DNA from: Methanobrevibacter sp.
GTDB taxonomy: Archaea > Methanobacteriota > Methanobacteria > Methanobacteriales > Methanobacteriaceae
Length of the DNA stretch: 64,000 nucleotides
Direction: 5' to 3'
NCBI GenBank assembly: GCA_017459665.1
Contig: JAFUCN010000008.1
Coordinates: 46,701 to 110,700 of the forward strand
Shown here: piece after piece, positions 17,990 through 25,852 of the stretch
Position numbering within the stretch: position 1 is the stretch's first letter
Layout: every line of letters starts with the position of its first letter
Position numbers and translations under genes: made by a program
The notes under the pieces: model-generated
The model's database searches: none
Told to the model about the DNA's origin: nothing
The model's input: only the letters and a program-made list of their open reading frames with translations

Positions 17990-19213
17990 ATGGATTTTAT
18001 TAGAGAATTAAATGGGGGATTTTCAGTTATTGAAAACCTCAAGGTATCTGGAGCTCGTGAAGGCAAATATGGTGTTACAATCATTGTTTCACCGAATAGT
18101 GATGCATCTGCAGTATTTACTTCAAATAAGGTAGTTGCGGCTCCGGTCAATTATACTAAAAAAGTACTTAAGAATGGAAAGCTTTCGGCTGTTTTTGTCA
18201 ACAGTGGTAATGCAAACTGTTTTACTGGTGAACAAGGTTTTAAAGACTGTGAAACCTTGGCAGAAATTGTTTCAAAAGATTTAAAAATACCTAAAGATGA
18301 AATTGCGGTTTCTTCTACAGGAGTTATTGGACGTCAAATGCCGATTGATACCATATCGAAAGTGGCATATGAATCACTTTCCAAATTGGGAAATTCGCCT
18401 GAAAACTCCCTTGCAGCTGCAAAAGCTATTATGACTACTGACACATTTCCAAAGGAATGTGCAGTTGAAGTAACTTTAACAAATGGCAAAACAGTCAGAA
18501 TTGCAGGAATAACAAAGGGAAGTGGAATGATTGCTCCGAATATGGGAACAATGCTGTCATTTATTGTAACTGATGCGGTAATGCCTGCTGATGAAATCAA
18601 TAAAGCTCTAAAACAGGCTGCAGGAATTAGTTTTAACATGATTGTTGTTGATGGTGATGAAAGTACTAATGATACCTGTTTGATGATGGCTAATGGAACA
18701 TCTAATGTAGAAGTCGTAAAAGATGGAAAGGTAGATTCCAATTTCCAGGATGCCTTAAATTATTTATGTACTGATTTGGCAAAGAAAATGGCTCGTGACG
18801 GTGAAGGGGCGACCAAATTCATTGAAGCGAATGTATGTGGTGCAAAAGACCTTGAAGATGCAAAACTTGCTGCAAAATCCATAATATCTTCAAGCCTATT
18901 TAAATCAGCAGTATTTGGTGGTGACCCTAATTGGGGAAGAATCGTATCGGCAATTGGATATTCTGGTTGTGATTTAAATCCTGATATTGTAACAATTGCC
19001 ATTGCTGGTGATGAGGATGAAGTTGATCTTGTAAGAAGAGGTGAAATTCTGGCGTTTGAAGACACTCCATATCTTGAAAGGGCTGAAAAGATAATGCAGA
19101 CTAAAAATGTCACAGTCAATGTGGACCTTGCATTAGGTGATGGTGAGGCTACTGCATGGGGTTGCGATTTAACATATGATTATGTTAAAATCAATGCGGA
19201 ATACACCACTTAA
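17990..19213 (+). CDS. argJ: Bifunctional ornithine acetyltransferase/N-acetylglutamate synthase
   Basis: This 407-residue enzyme of arginine synthesis recycles the acetyl group from N-acetylornithine to glutamate and may also make N-acetylglutamate. The self-cleavage site appears as GTMLSF with the nucleophile Thr187. Other ArgJ motifs are FVNSGNANCFTGEQG, TKGSGMIAPNMGTM, GDESTNDT and GDPNWGRI. The ATG at 17990 follows GGTGATT and gives the family N-terminus, unlike the TTG at 17978. It is the last gene of the NYN RNase operon. The other acetylated-pathway gene here, argB, lies far away at 34236. Confidence 0.95.
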   Translation: MDFIRELNGGFSVIENLKVSGAREGKYGVTIIVSPNSDASAVFTSNKVVAAPVNYTKKVLKNGKLSAVFVNSGNANCFTGEQGFKDCETLAEIVSKDLKIPKDEIAVSSTGVIGRQMPIDTISKVAYESLSKLGNSPENSLAAAKAIMTTDTFPKECAVEVTLTNGKTVRIAGITKGSGMIAPNMGTMLSFIVTDAVMPADEINKALKQAAGISFNMIVVDGDESTNDTCLMMANGTSNVEVVKDGKVDSNFQDALNYLCTDLAKKMARDGEGATKFIEANVCGAKDLEDAKLAAKSIISSSLFKSAVFGGDPNWGRIVSAIGYSGCDLNPDIVTIAIAGDEDEVDLVRRGEILAFEDTPYLERAEKIMQTKNVTVNVDLALGDGEATAWGCDLTYDYVKINAEYTT

Positions 19214-19303
19214 AGAAAACCTTTAAATATCTTGAAAACAAATATTTTTTTGTTATAGATTTAATTCTAATTGTTTATTTTATCAATTTTAAGGAGGGAA
19301 AAT

Positions 19304-19408
19304 ATGGCAAAAGTTAAAGGAACTAACAGAAGAACCAGGCAAAAAAGAAGTTATACTAAACCTGGTAGTAAAAGAGGAAGAGGAGTAAAACAAACCTGGA
19401 AAAAATAA
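19304..19408 (+). CDS. 34-aa highly basic peptide, possibly ribosome-associated
   Basis: This short gene has an excellent ribosome site (AAGGAGG) six bases before the ATG and its own TATA-like CTTTAAATAT about 80 bases upstream. The product has 34 residues with about 14 Lys/Arg, beginning MAKVKGTNRRTRQKR and ending KQTWKK, with no hydrophobic segment. Its composition resembles very small ribosomal or RNA-binding proteins, but it matches none that I can name. The strong ribosome site argues for high expression. Confidence 0.6.
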   Translation: MAKVKGTNRRTRQKRSYTKPGSKRGRGVKQTWKK

Positions 19409-19523
19409 TCCTCTTATAACTTTTTTTTATTATTTTACACTATTTTTAGATATTTTTAGTACTGTTTTTCATTGAAAATTATTAAATACTATTTTTTAAA
19501 GATTATTATTTAAAGGTGATAAT

Positions 19524-20126
19524 ATGATGATGCCTGCAAATGGACATAGAGCTCATGGATTTTCAAGTGCACATTTTCTGGATTCTGATGAAATTATCCA
19601 AGAATTAAATTTAAATGGAAATGAAACTGTTATGGATGCAGGTTGTGGCGACGGTCACAATGCAATAAAAATTTTAGAAGATTACAATCATAAAGGTTTA
19701 GTTTATGCAGTTGATGTTTATGATGCTTCAATTGAAGATATGAATGAATATAAAAATGAAAACAATGTCGAAAACTTAATCAATATCGAAGCGTATATTA
19801 CAAAAGGAATTCCTGGTGTCGAAGACGATTCCATTGATGTTGTTTTGATGGTTAATGTATTCCATGGATTTAAAGCATCAAGAACAATTGATGAAGCTAT
19901 TGAGGAGCTTAAAAGAATTATCAAAAAAGATGGTAAAATAGCTATAATGGATTATAAGGCATGGGATGTTCCAAAAGGACCTCCAACACCTGTAAGAAGT
20001 TCACCTTCAGAATTGGAGGAATTCTTCAACAGTCATGATCTTAAAAAAGTTTATTTGAATGAAGAAATTGGTGAAGATATTCCTGAAGGCAAATCTCATT
20101 ACTTGATAATGTTTCAAAAGAATTAA
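19524..20126 (+). CDS. SAM-dependent methyltransferase (first of paralogous pair)
   Basis: This 200-residue class I methyltransferase carries the SAM-binding glycine motif MDAGCGDGHNAIKIL (about residues 36-50), the acidic motif VYAVDVYD and the motif IV segment IDVVLMVNVFHGF. An N-terminal histidine/Ser stretch, HRAHGFSSAHFL, resembles UbiE/arsenite-type methyltransferases of anaerobes. The next gene is a paralogue 11 bases away, and both lead into the TarI/TarJ pair. The substrate is unknown; position suggests a link to the ribitol-containing product, but this is only inferred. Confidence 0.82.
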   Translation: MMMPANGHRAHGFSSAHFLDSDEIIQELNLNGNETVMDAGCGDGHNAIKILEDYNHKGLVYAVDVYDASIEDMNEYKNENNVENLINIEAYITKGIPGVEDDSIDVVLMVNVFHGFKASRTIDEAIEELKRIIKKDGKIAIMDYKAWDVPKGPPTPVRSSPSELEEFFNSHDLKKVYLNEEIGEDIPEGKSHYLIMFQKN

Positions 20127-20137
20127 ATGGTGTTGAT

Positions 20138-20719
20138 ATGGGACATAAACATCACGGCAAATCAAGTGCGAGTTTTTTAAATGCTGATGAAATCCTATTA
20201 GAACTTAATCTTGAAGGTAATGAAAATTTTTTAGATGCAGGATGTGGAGACGGTTTTGTTTCACTTAAAGCAATTGAAAAATATCTTCCCGAAGGTACTG
20301 TTTATGCTGTAGATATTTTCGACGAATCTATTAAACAATTGGATGATTATAAACAAAAAATCAATATAGAAAACCTGATTAACATAGAAGCTGATTTAAC
20401 CAAAGGCATTCCAATTGATGATGGAATGATTGATGTTCTTTTTATGCTTAATGTATTTCATGGATTTACATCTGAAAACAGGGATGATGTAATCAACGAA
20501 CTTATCAGATTGACCAAGGATGATGGTAAAATTGCAATAATGGATTTTAAACCATTTGACATGCAGGTAGGCCCACCTACTGAGATTAGAATATCACCAT
20601 CTGAATTAGAAGATATATTTAAAGGTTACAACCTTAAGAAGGTTTATTTAAATGAAGAAATTGGCGCCGAATTTAGTGAAGGTAAATCTCACTATTTGAT
20701 GATATTTAAAAAGGAGTAA
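20138..20719 (+). CDS. SAM-dependent methyltransferase (second of paralogous pair)
   Basis: This 193-residue paralogue of the preceding enzyme aligns along its whole length. It keeps HHGKSSASFLNADEI, the SAM motif LDAGCGDGFVSLKAI, VYAVDIFDE and IDVLFMLNVFHGF, and near-identical C-terminal blocks (KKVYLNEEIG). The pair is a tandem duplication that has diverged, so the two may act on different substrates or as a dimer. It is followed six bases later by the cytidylyltransferase gene. Confidence 0.82.
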   Translation: MGHKHHGKSSASFLNADEILLELNLEGNENFLDAGCGDGFVSLKAIEKYLPEGTVYAVDIFDESIKQLDDYKQKINIENLINIEADLTKGIPIDDGMIDVLFMLNVFHGFTSENRDDVINELIRLTKDDGKIAIMDFKPFDMQVGPPTEIRISPSELEDIFKGYNLKKVYLNEEIGAEFSEGKSHYLMIFKKE

Positions 20720-20725
20720 ATTTAG

Positions 20726-21436
20726 ATGATTTTTGCAGCAATACTGGCAGGAGGAATAGGTTCTAGAATGGGGGGAACAGATACTCCCAAACAGTTTTTG
20801 GATTTAGGAAACAAACCTGTAATTGTCCATACAATTGAAAAATTTGTTATTAATGAAAAAATTGATAAAACAATTGTTTTAACACCTAAAAACTTCATTA
20901 ACCATACAAATCAGTTAATTAAAGAATACATTCCAAATGCTGATGACATTATTGTTATTGAGGGAGGAGAAACAAGAAACGACACTCTGTTAAACAGTAT
21001 CAGATATATTGAGGAAAATTTTGGAATTGATGACGAATCAATTATCCTTACTCATGATTCTGTACGTCCATTTGTAACTCATAGGATTATTGAGGACAAT
21101 ATTAAAGCTGCAAGAAAATATGGGGCATGCGATACTGTCATTCCTGCCACAGACACCATTGTCGAAAGTATCAATGGTGAGACAATTGAAAGTATCCCTG
21201 TGAGGGATTATTATTACCAAGGCCAAACGCCACAGAGCTTCAATATAAAGAAACTTTTCAACTTAATCGATAGTTTAACAGAAGAAGAATCCAATATACT
21301 TACAGATGCATGCAAAATATTCACACTTAAAGATGAGGATGTACATCTAGTAGATGGTGAAGTGACAAATATTAAGATTACATATCCATATGATTTAAAA
21401 TTGGCCAATACAATACTTGAGGATAGAAATGATTAA
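20726..21436 (+). CDS. tarI: D-ribitol-5-phosphate cytidylyltransferase (TarI-type IspD family)
   Basis: This 236-residue nucleotidyltransferase activates a sugar-alcohol phosphate with CTP. It has the IspD/TarI signature AAILAGGIGSRMG, PKQFLDLGNKPVIVHTIE, GGETRNDTLLNS and HDSVRPFV. Archaea do not use the MEP isoprenoid pathway in which IspD acts. The next gene matches TarJ closely, so formation of CDP-ribitol from ribitol-5-phosphate is the best call. The length is close to the ~238 residues usual for TarI. It overlaps the TarJ gene by eight bases. Confidence 0.85.
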   Translation: MIFAAILAGGIGSRMGGTDTPKQFLDLGNKPVIVHTIEKFVINEKIDKTIVLTPKNFINHTNQLIKEYIPNADDIIVIEGGETRNDTLLNSIRYIEENFGIDDESIILTHDSVRPFVTHRIIEDNIKAARKYGACDTVIPATDTIVESINGETIESIPVRDYYYQGQTPQSFNIKKLFNLIDSLTEEESNILTDACKIFTLKDEDVHLVDGEVTNIKITYPYDLKLANTILEDRND

Positions 21437-22445
21437 CATAGTCTATAGATTAAAATCTCCGAAATTCTTTGAAGAGGCAATTGATGAAATTGAACTTGAT
21501 GGCGTAATTGTAAGACCAACATATCTTTCAATCTGTCAGGCAGACCAGAGATACTACCAGGGCTCAAGGCCTGTTGAAGTACTGGAAGCAAAACTTCCAA
21601 TGGCTTTGATTCATGAAGCAATTGGTGAAGTTGTATTTGACAGTGAAAAAAACTTCAAACAGGGAGATAAAGTTGTAATGATTCCAAACACTCCTTCAGG
21701 TGATGATGTTTGTAAGGCTAATTATTCATACACATCCAAGTTCAGGGGAAGCGGATTTGACGGTTTCACTTCCGATTTGATTAAGTTAACATCTGACAGA
21801 GTAATTAAAATACCTGCTGATTTTAATCCTCACGTTTCTGCTTTTATAGAATTAATCAGCGTGGCCTATCAGGGAATTAGCAAGTTTGATGAACTTGCCA
21901 TCACACCGAAAGACAAACTTGGTGTTTGGGGTGATGGGAACCTGGGTTTTATAACTGCTTTGTTTTTAAAAGAAAGATTTCCTGAATCTGAAGTGATTGT
22001 TTTTGGAAAACACCAGGAAAACCTGAACCTGTTTTCATTTGCCGATGAAGTCTATCAGATTCACAATGTTTCAGAAAATGTTGTTGTTGACCATGCGTTC
22101 GAATGTGTCGGATCAAGTGCTTCCCAATCAGCTATTGAACAGATTATTGATTTAATCAATCCTCAGGGAACCATAAACCTATTCGGAGTAAGCGAATATC
22201 CAATACCAATCAATACTCGTATGGTTTTGGAAAAAGGATTGACAATTCAGGGAAACAGCAGATCCGAAAGGGAGGATTTTATTGGAGTTGTTGAAACTCT
22301 CAAAGAAAATCCTAATCTATTTGAGCATTTGGAAAAGCTCATAACAAATATTTGTGAAATACAATCCTTAAATGACTTGAAAGAAGCATTTGATAAGGAT
22401 TATATTTCAAACTTTGGAAAAACCATCTTAAAATGGGATAAATAG
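21429..22445 (+). CDS. tarJ: Ribulose-5-phosphate reductase (TarJ-type alcohol dehydrogenase)
   Basis: This 338-residue zinc-dependent medium-chain dehydrogenase is predicted to reduce ribulose-5-phosphate to ribitol-5-phosphate for TarI. It shares clear blocks with bacterial TarJ: VIVRPTYLSICQADQRYYQG, LPMALIHEAIGEVVFDS, KVVMIPNTPSGDDV, FRGSGFDGF and the nucleotide fold GVWGDGNLGF. The ATG at 21429 follows TTGAGGATAG and gives the typical TarJ N-terminus MINIVYRL; the frame can be extended upstream to 21417. It ends head-on against the unknown gene at 22446 with no spacing. Confidence 0.9.
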   Translation: MINIVYRLKSPKFFEEAIDEIELDGVIVRPTYLSICQADQRYYQGSRPVEVLEAKLPMALIHEAIGEVVFDSEKNFKQGDKVVMIPNTPSGDDVCKANYSYTSKFRGSGFDGFTSDLIKLTSDRVIKIPADFNPHVSAFIELISVAYQGISKFDELAITPKDKLGVWGDGNLGFITALFLKERFPESEVIVFGKHQENLNLFSFADEVYQIHNVSENVVVDHAFECVGSSASQSAIEQIIDLINPQGTINLFGVSEYPIPINTRMVLEKGLTIQGNSRSEREDFIGVVETLKENPNLFEHLEKLITNICEIQSLNDLKEAFDKDYISNFGKTILKWDK

Positions 22446-22970
22446 TTAATGAATTCGATTAACTATTTTAAAATATTCCTTTCTAAAGTAGTTCCTGTCC
22501 TTTTTTTCACAAATCATTGGAAGCCTTGCCAAAACGTCAATGTCTTCGGGGCTGATTCTCTGATTATTTTTGAATTTGTCTTTTATCAAGCCTAAAATAT
22601 GTTTGGCAGGATTATATTCTGATTTGAATAATTTGATTGTAAAATCGGCATCGGACATAATCTGACAGATTTTCATGTTGACTTCGATGTCATTTGAGCA
22701 TAGGATATAGACTGAAACACGTTTGTGTGTTAGTTCGTATAGCTTTTCAGCAATTTCTGCGTATTTTACAAGTTCATCTTCTCTAAAATCAGTTAACTGC
22801 AAAGTGAAATAAACTATCTCTCCATCGTCGGCAATGAATGTGCTTCCGGTTTCCACAATTTTTGGATCTAGTTTCATTTCGAGTTCTTCTGGGAGTTTTC
22901 TAAGTGGTCTTTGGTCATCAAATTCTGTTCTGATGAGTATTGTGTCTATTTGAAAGTCTTCTTTATTCAT
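22446..22970 (-). CDS. Protein of unknown function (174 aa)
   Basis: This soluble 174-residue protein with a good ribosome site (GAGGTTAAAAAATG) is not recognised. The central part, IVYFTLQLTDFREDELVKYA, followed by RVSVYILCSND, suggests an alpha/beta core. A C-terminal helical part, ISPEDIDVLARLPMICEKK, recalls the tail of Rpn/PD-(D/E)XK-type nuclease proteins. No complete catalytic triad is visible, so nuclease function is not claimed. It is monocistronic and convergent with tarJ. Confidence 0.55.
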   Translation of the reverse strand: MNKEDFQIDTILIRTEFDDQRPLRKLPEELEMKLDPKIVETGSTFIADDGEIVYFTLQLTDFREDELVKYAEIAEKLYELTHKRVSVYILCSNDIEVNMKICQIMSDADFTIKLFKSEYNPAKHILGLIKDKFKNNQRISPEDIDVLARLPMICEKKDRNYFRKEYFKIVNRIH

Positions 22971-23119
22971 TTTTTAACCTCTTAAATTTTAATTACATTC
23001 TTTATATTGAATTTTAGGGTTTATAAATTAGTAAGTTATTTTTTAGAGCAATTTTATGAGGTTAAATCAATTTTTAAGTATTATTATAAAAGAAGTAAAA
23101 TGTGGTTGGGATAATGGTT

Positions 23120-24484
23120 TCAATTTCCAAACCTTTTCCTAACTCTTCTAATTTCATATCTGGCAAATGCATAGTTTATCACACTGGCTATTGCTCTTCC
23201 GATACATAAACCTAACCAGATACCGACAAGGTTCCAGTTAAATATGAATACGAAGACATATATTAAAGGAACGACGAATATGATTTCTCTTAAGATTGTA
23301 AACATTAAACTGTAGGTTCCTTTTCCAATTCCCTGATAAAAAAAGCTTGATGGAAGTCCAATACCTGTTAGAATTAAAGCGGGACATACCAATTGAAGAT
23401 ACAATGCAATTCCAGGAACTAGATTTGCAGTTTCTGGAGTATATGCAAATAATGTTGCAAGAGGTGTTGCAAATATTACTAAAATCAATGTTATTGCTGT
23501 TCCTAAAAGTAAACCAAATTTGGCACCATAATTGTGGGCTCTTGATAGATAATCTCCGTTTTTAGCACCAAATGCACTTCCAGAAACAGCAATAACTGCA
23601 GATCCAATAGCTGAAAGTGGCATTATTGCAAATAAATATAATCTTTGGCCTGAAGTGAATGTAGCTATTCCGTAATCTCCTCCAACCATTGAAATAACAA
23701 TCAGGTAGATTGACATTGCAATTGCCATAATTAGCATGTCAAGAGCAGATGGAATTCCCACTTTAAGAATGTCTTTTGTTAATTTGGAGTTGAATTTAAA
23801 ACCTTTAAGACTAACATTGATGTATGTGTCTTTTTTGATTAAAATCCAATACAACATCACGATTGCTGCAATTGCTGAACTTACAATTGTTGCAAGTGAT
23901 GCTCCGGCTGAACCTAAACCTAATGTGTAAATAAAGATAGGGTCTAGAGAAGCGTTTAATATGACTGTAATGACTACAACATACATTGCACGTTTCATGT
24001 CTCCTTCACCACGAAGGATTCCGCTGCAGCCGTTTGAAAACATGAAAGCAATCAAACCTAAAAATAATGGTGTTGCATAGGCTGTGGCTTCATTTAATGT
24101 TTGCCCTGCTGCACCATAACTTACAAGTAAAGGTTCTTGAATTATCATAAAAATAATTGTTAAGAGGACGGAGGCTATTAAAAAGATAAATAAAGAATGT
24201 GTTGCAGATTCATTTGCTTTTTCATGATTTTTTGCTCCAATGAATCTTGAAATACTGCTTGTGGCACCGTTTCCAAGCCCAACACTTGCTCCATTCAATA
24301 CCATGAAGATTGGTGTTACAAAACCTATTCCTGCTATAGCTGTCGGGCCGAGCCCAGCTACCCATATTCCATCAACAATATTGTACAGTGCTGTTAAAAC
24401 CATGGAAATCATAATTGGTATTGCCAGTTTTTTAACAGCTTTTTCAGGTTCTCCTCTCATTAACTCCACATTTTTATTAGCCAT
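23120..24484 (-). CDS. MATE family efflux transporter
   Basis: This 454-residue, twelve-helix exporter of the MATE family probably exchanges Na+ or H+ for a drug or metabolite. The N-terminus has the family pattern PIMISMVLTALYNIVDGIWV, and the two halves show the usual pseudo-repeat (GIGFVTPIFMVLNGASVGLG and SGSAFGAKNGDYLSRAHNYG). The ATG at 24484 lacks a clear ribosome site but lies after a TATA-like TTTAAAT on this strand. It is divergent from the small gene at 24528. The substrate is unknown. Confidence 0.9.
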   Translation of the reverse strand: MANKNVELMRGEPEKAVKKLAIPIMISMVLTALYNIVDGIWVAGLGPTAIAGIGFVTPIFMVLNGASVGLGNGATSSISRFIGAKNHEKANESATHSLFIFLIASVLLTIIFMIIQEPLLVSYGAAGQTLNEATAYATPLFLGLIAFMFSNGCSGILRGEGDMKRAMYVVVITVILNASLDPIFIYTLGLGSAGASLATIVSSAIAAIVMLYWILIKKDTYINVSLKGFKFNSKLTKDILKVGIPSALDMLIMAIAMSIYLIVISMVGGDYGIATFTSGQRLYLFAIMPLSAIGSAVIAVSGSAFGAKNGDYLSRAHNYGAKFGLLLGTAITLILVIFATPLATLFAYTPETANLVPGIALYLQLVCPALILTGIGLPSSFFYQGIGKGTYSLMFTILREIIFVVPLIYVFVFIFNWNLVGIWLGLCIGRAIASVINYAFARYEIRRVRKRFGN

Positions 24485-24527
24485 GATTTAAATATTGTTT
24501 CTAATAATATTTATTATTGGTGAAAAG

Positions 24528-24854
24528 ATGGATTATGAGGTTATCATTCGTGAAAAGTTTCCAAACTGTGATGTTGAAGTCATTGAACCTGATTTTTTTG
24601 AAATAGAACGGCTGGTAGAATACATCACCGATGACATTGTGGTATATAAGCCATTTTCCGTTATGGTTAACAGACATTTCATACGGTTCATGATGAATGT
24701 GGGTCATAGGGGTAAAATCTATTATTTGGATGGATTTTCTGATGATGATTTAAAAATAATTCATGGTGGTCTTTTGAAGTTTACATGGAAAAGTGATACA
24801 AAAATTAACCTGTTTAAAAATGCGGACCCTGATAGAGACATTTTAGGACTTTGA
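24528..24854 (+). CDS. Small protein of unknown function (108 aa)
   Basis: This 108-residue acidic, soluble protein begins MDYEVIIREKFPNCDVEVIE. The ATG at 24528 is chosen because TTGGTGAAAAG precedes it; the longer frame from 24495 would run into the divergent promoter. It contains the notable pair VNRHFIRFMMNVGHRGKIYY and ends DPDRDILGL. No family is recognised. The frameshifted cupin gene starts nine bases downstream, so the two probably shared a transcript. Confidence 0.55.
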   Translation: MDYEVIIREKFPNCDVEVIEPDFFEIERLVEYITDDIVVYKPFSVMVNRHFIRFMMNVGHRGKIYYLDGFSDDDLKIIHGGLLKFTWKSDTKINLFKNADPDRDILGL

Positions 24855-24863
24855 GGTGATATT

Positions 24864-25188
24864 ATGTTGATTGATTTTAATGAAATGGATGGTGTTTTGA
24901 TAAACAACATGAATGGTGGTGAATGTGAAGTTATAGCCAATGGATGTAAATGAATGTGTCAGATTTGTAAAGTGTGTTATTCCACCAAAATCTTCAATTG
25001 GATATCACAGGCAGGAAAGCAATGATGATATTAACTATATTATTTCAGGTGAAGGCATAGCAGTTTGTGATGATGCAGAAGAAGTTCTAAAGCCTGGAGT
25101 TTGCCACATATGTCCTAAAGGTTCTATGCATTCCATAATTAATGTTGGTGAAGAGGATTTGGTATTTTTCACTATTGTTCCTAAATGA
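24864..25188 (+). pseudogene. Cupin-domain protein with a frameshift near residue 25
   Basis: A start with good ribosome site (GAGGTGAT before 24864) opens a frame of 29 codons that ends at 24951-24953. The cupin proper continues in the +1 frame from 24940 to 25188. It includes IPPKSSIGYHRQESNDDINY, IISGEGIAV and GSMHSIINVGEEDLVFFTI, which are the two cupin motifs with metal-ligand histidines. Joining the frames at GCC/ATG gives a normal small cupin of about 107 residues starting MLIDFNEMDGVLINN. One extra or two missing bases near 24939 explain the break. The downstream part has no ribosome site of its own. It may be a true pseudogene or a sequencing error. Confidence 0.7.
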
Positions 25189-25348
25189 TGAAAAATTCAT
25201 CACAATATTCGCAATAATAATTGTAATTACTTTCACAGCAATTTCCAATAATTACCTCGCCGTTTAAGGATTCAACTGCAAGTTCATCGTCAACTTGTCC
25301 GTGAAATACTCTTTTCAATTCTCTCATGCACTTTGGACAGGTTTTCAT
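25181..25348 (-). CDS. Small zinc-ribbon protein (55 aa)
   Basis: This 55-residue frame on the minus strand begins MKTCPKCMRELKRVFHG and ends YYCEYCDEFFII, with CPKC and CEYC knuckles that would form one zinc ribbon plus a Cys-Cys pair in between (GNCCES). It overlaps the 3' end of the cupin gene on the opposite strand by eight bases. No ribosome site is obvious. The conserved knuckles argue that it is a real gene; the function is unknown. Confidence 0.6.
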   Translation of the reverse strand: MKTCPKCMRELKRVFHGQVDDELAVESLNGEVIIGNCCESNYNYYCEYCDEFFII

Positions 25349-25399
25349 ATACTTTAATTATATTAACTATGTTTCTTAAATATAATTGTAGGTGTAAAT

Positions 25400-25657
25400 A
25401 TGTTGATTAATGTTGGTGCTGAATTTGGTACTCATCTTGAGTCAAGTGAAGATGCGGTTGAATTAGTTGATATTTTAAACAAAATCCCTGAAGAAAGCTT
25501 TATAATTGATTTTAAAGATGTAATGTTTGTTACTATGAACTATGCACAGGCCTATTATACTGCTAAACTTGATTCACCTAAAAATATTTCTGAAATTAAT
25601 ATTTCAGATGAAATCAGTGTGATAATGGGCGCTGCCGACGAGGCATGCAATCCTTAA
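25400..25657 (+). CDS. STAS-like (DUF4325-type) protein, copy 1
   Basis: This 85-residue protein has the STAS-like pattern: a central strand SFIIDFKDVMFVTMNYAQA, then a helix and NISEINISDEI. Such domains resemble anti-anti-sigma factors and are often paired with GHKL ATPases. A GTAGGTG ribosome site precedes the ATG. It is a paralogue of the gene at 26640, and the 72 bases after each copy are also similar, so the unit was duplicated. The ATPase gene between them is the likely partner. Confidence 0.7.
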   Translation: MLINVGAEFGTHLESSEDAVELVDILNKIPEESFIIDFKDVMFVTMNYAQAYYTAKLDSPKNISEINISDEISVIMGAADEACNP

Positions 25658-25668
25658 TCTCTTTTTTC

Positions 25669-25740
25669 ATTGCTCTCACTTCGTAAAATTGATACGGCTT
25701 CGTAAAATTGTTCTCATTTAAAACTACCTATTTTAAATAC
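25669..25740 (+). repeat. 72-nt repeat copy 1, downstream of STAS-like gene
   Basis: This 72-base segment matches 26929-27000 at 59 of 72 positions without gaps. It has internal repetition of TCGTAAAATTG (25681 and about 25700) and ends in a promoter-like TTTAAATAC. It lies about ten bases after the first STAS-like gene. Confidence 0.65.
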
Positions 25741-25852
25741 TATTTTTTTCATAATACTTTCATTGACTAGAAAGTTGTTTAAATCCGGATTTTTTCATCT
25801 TCTTAGTTAATTATTAAATTGTTTAGGTGGTGTTAGTATAACACTTAAAAAC

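Noticed and set aside
18334..19119. Two minus-strand frames opposite argJ
   Set aside because: Antisense shadows of ArgJ; no ribosome site or domain.
20726..21436. IspD of the MEP isoprenoid pathway
   Set aside because: Archaea use the mevalonate route, and the overlapping next gene is a TarJ homologue, so TarI fits better.
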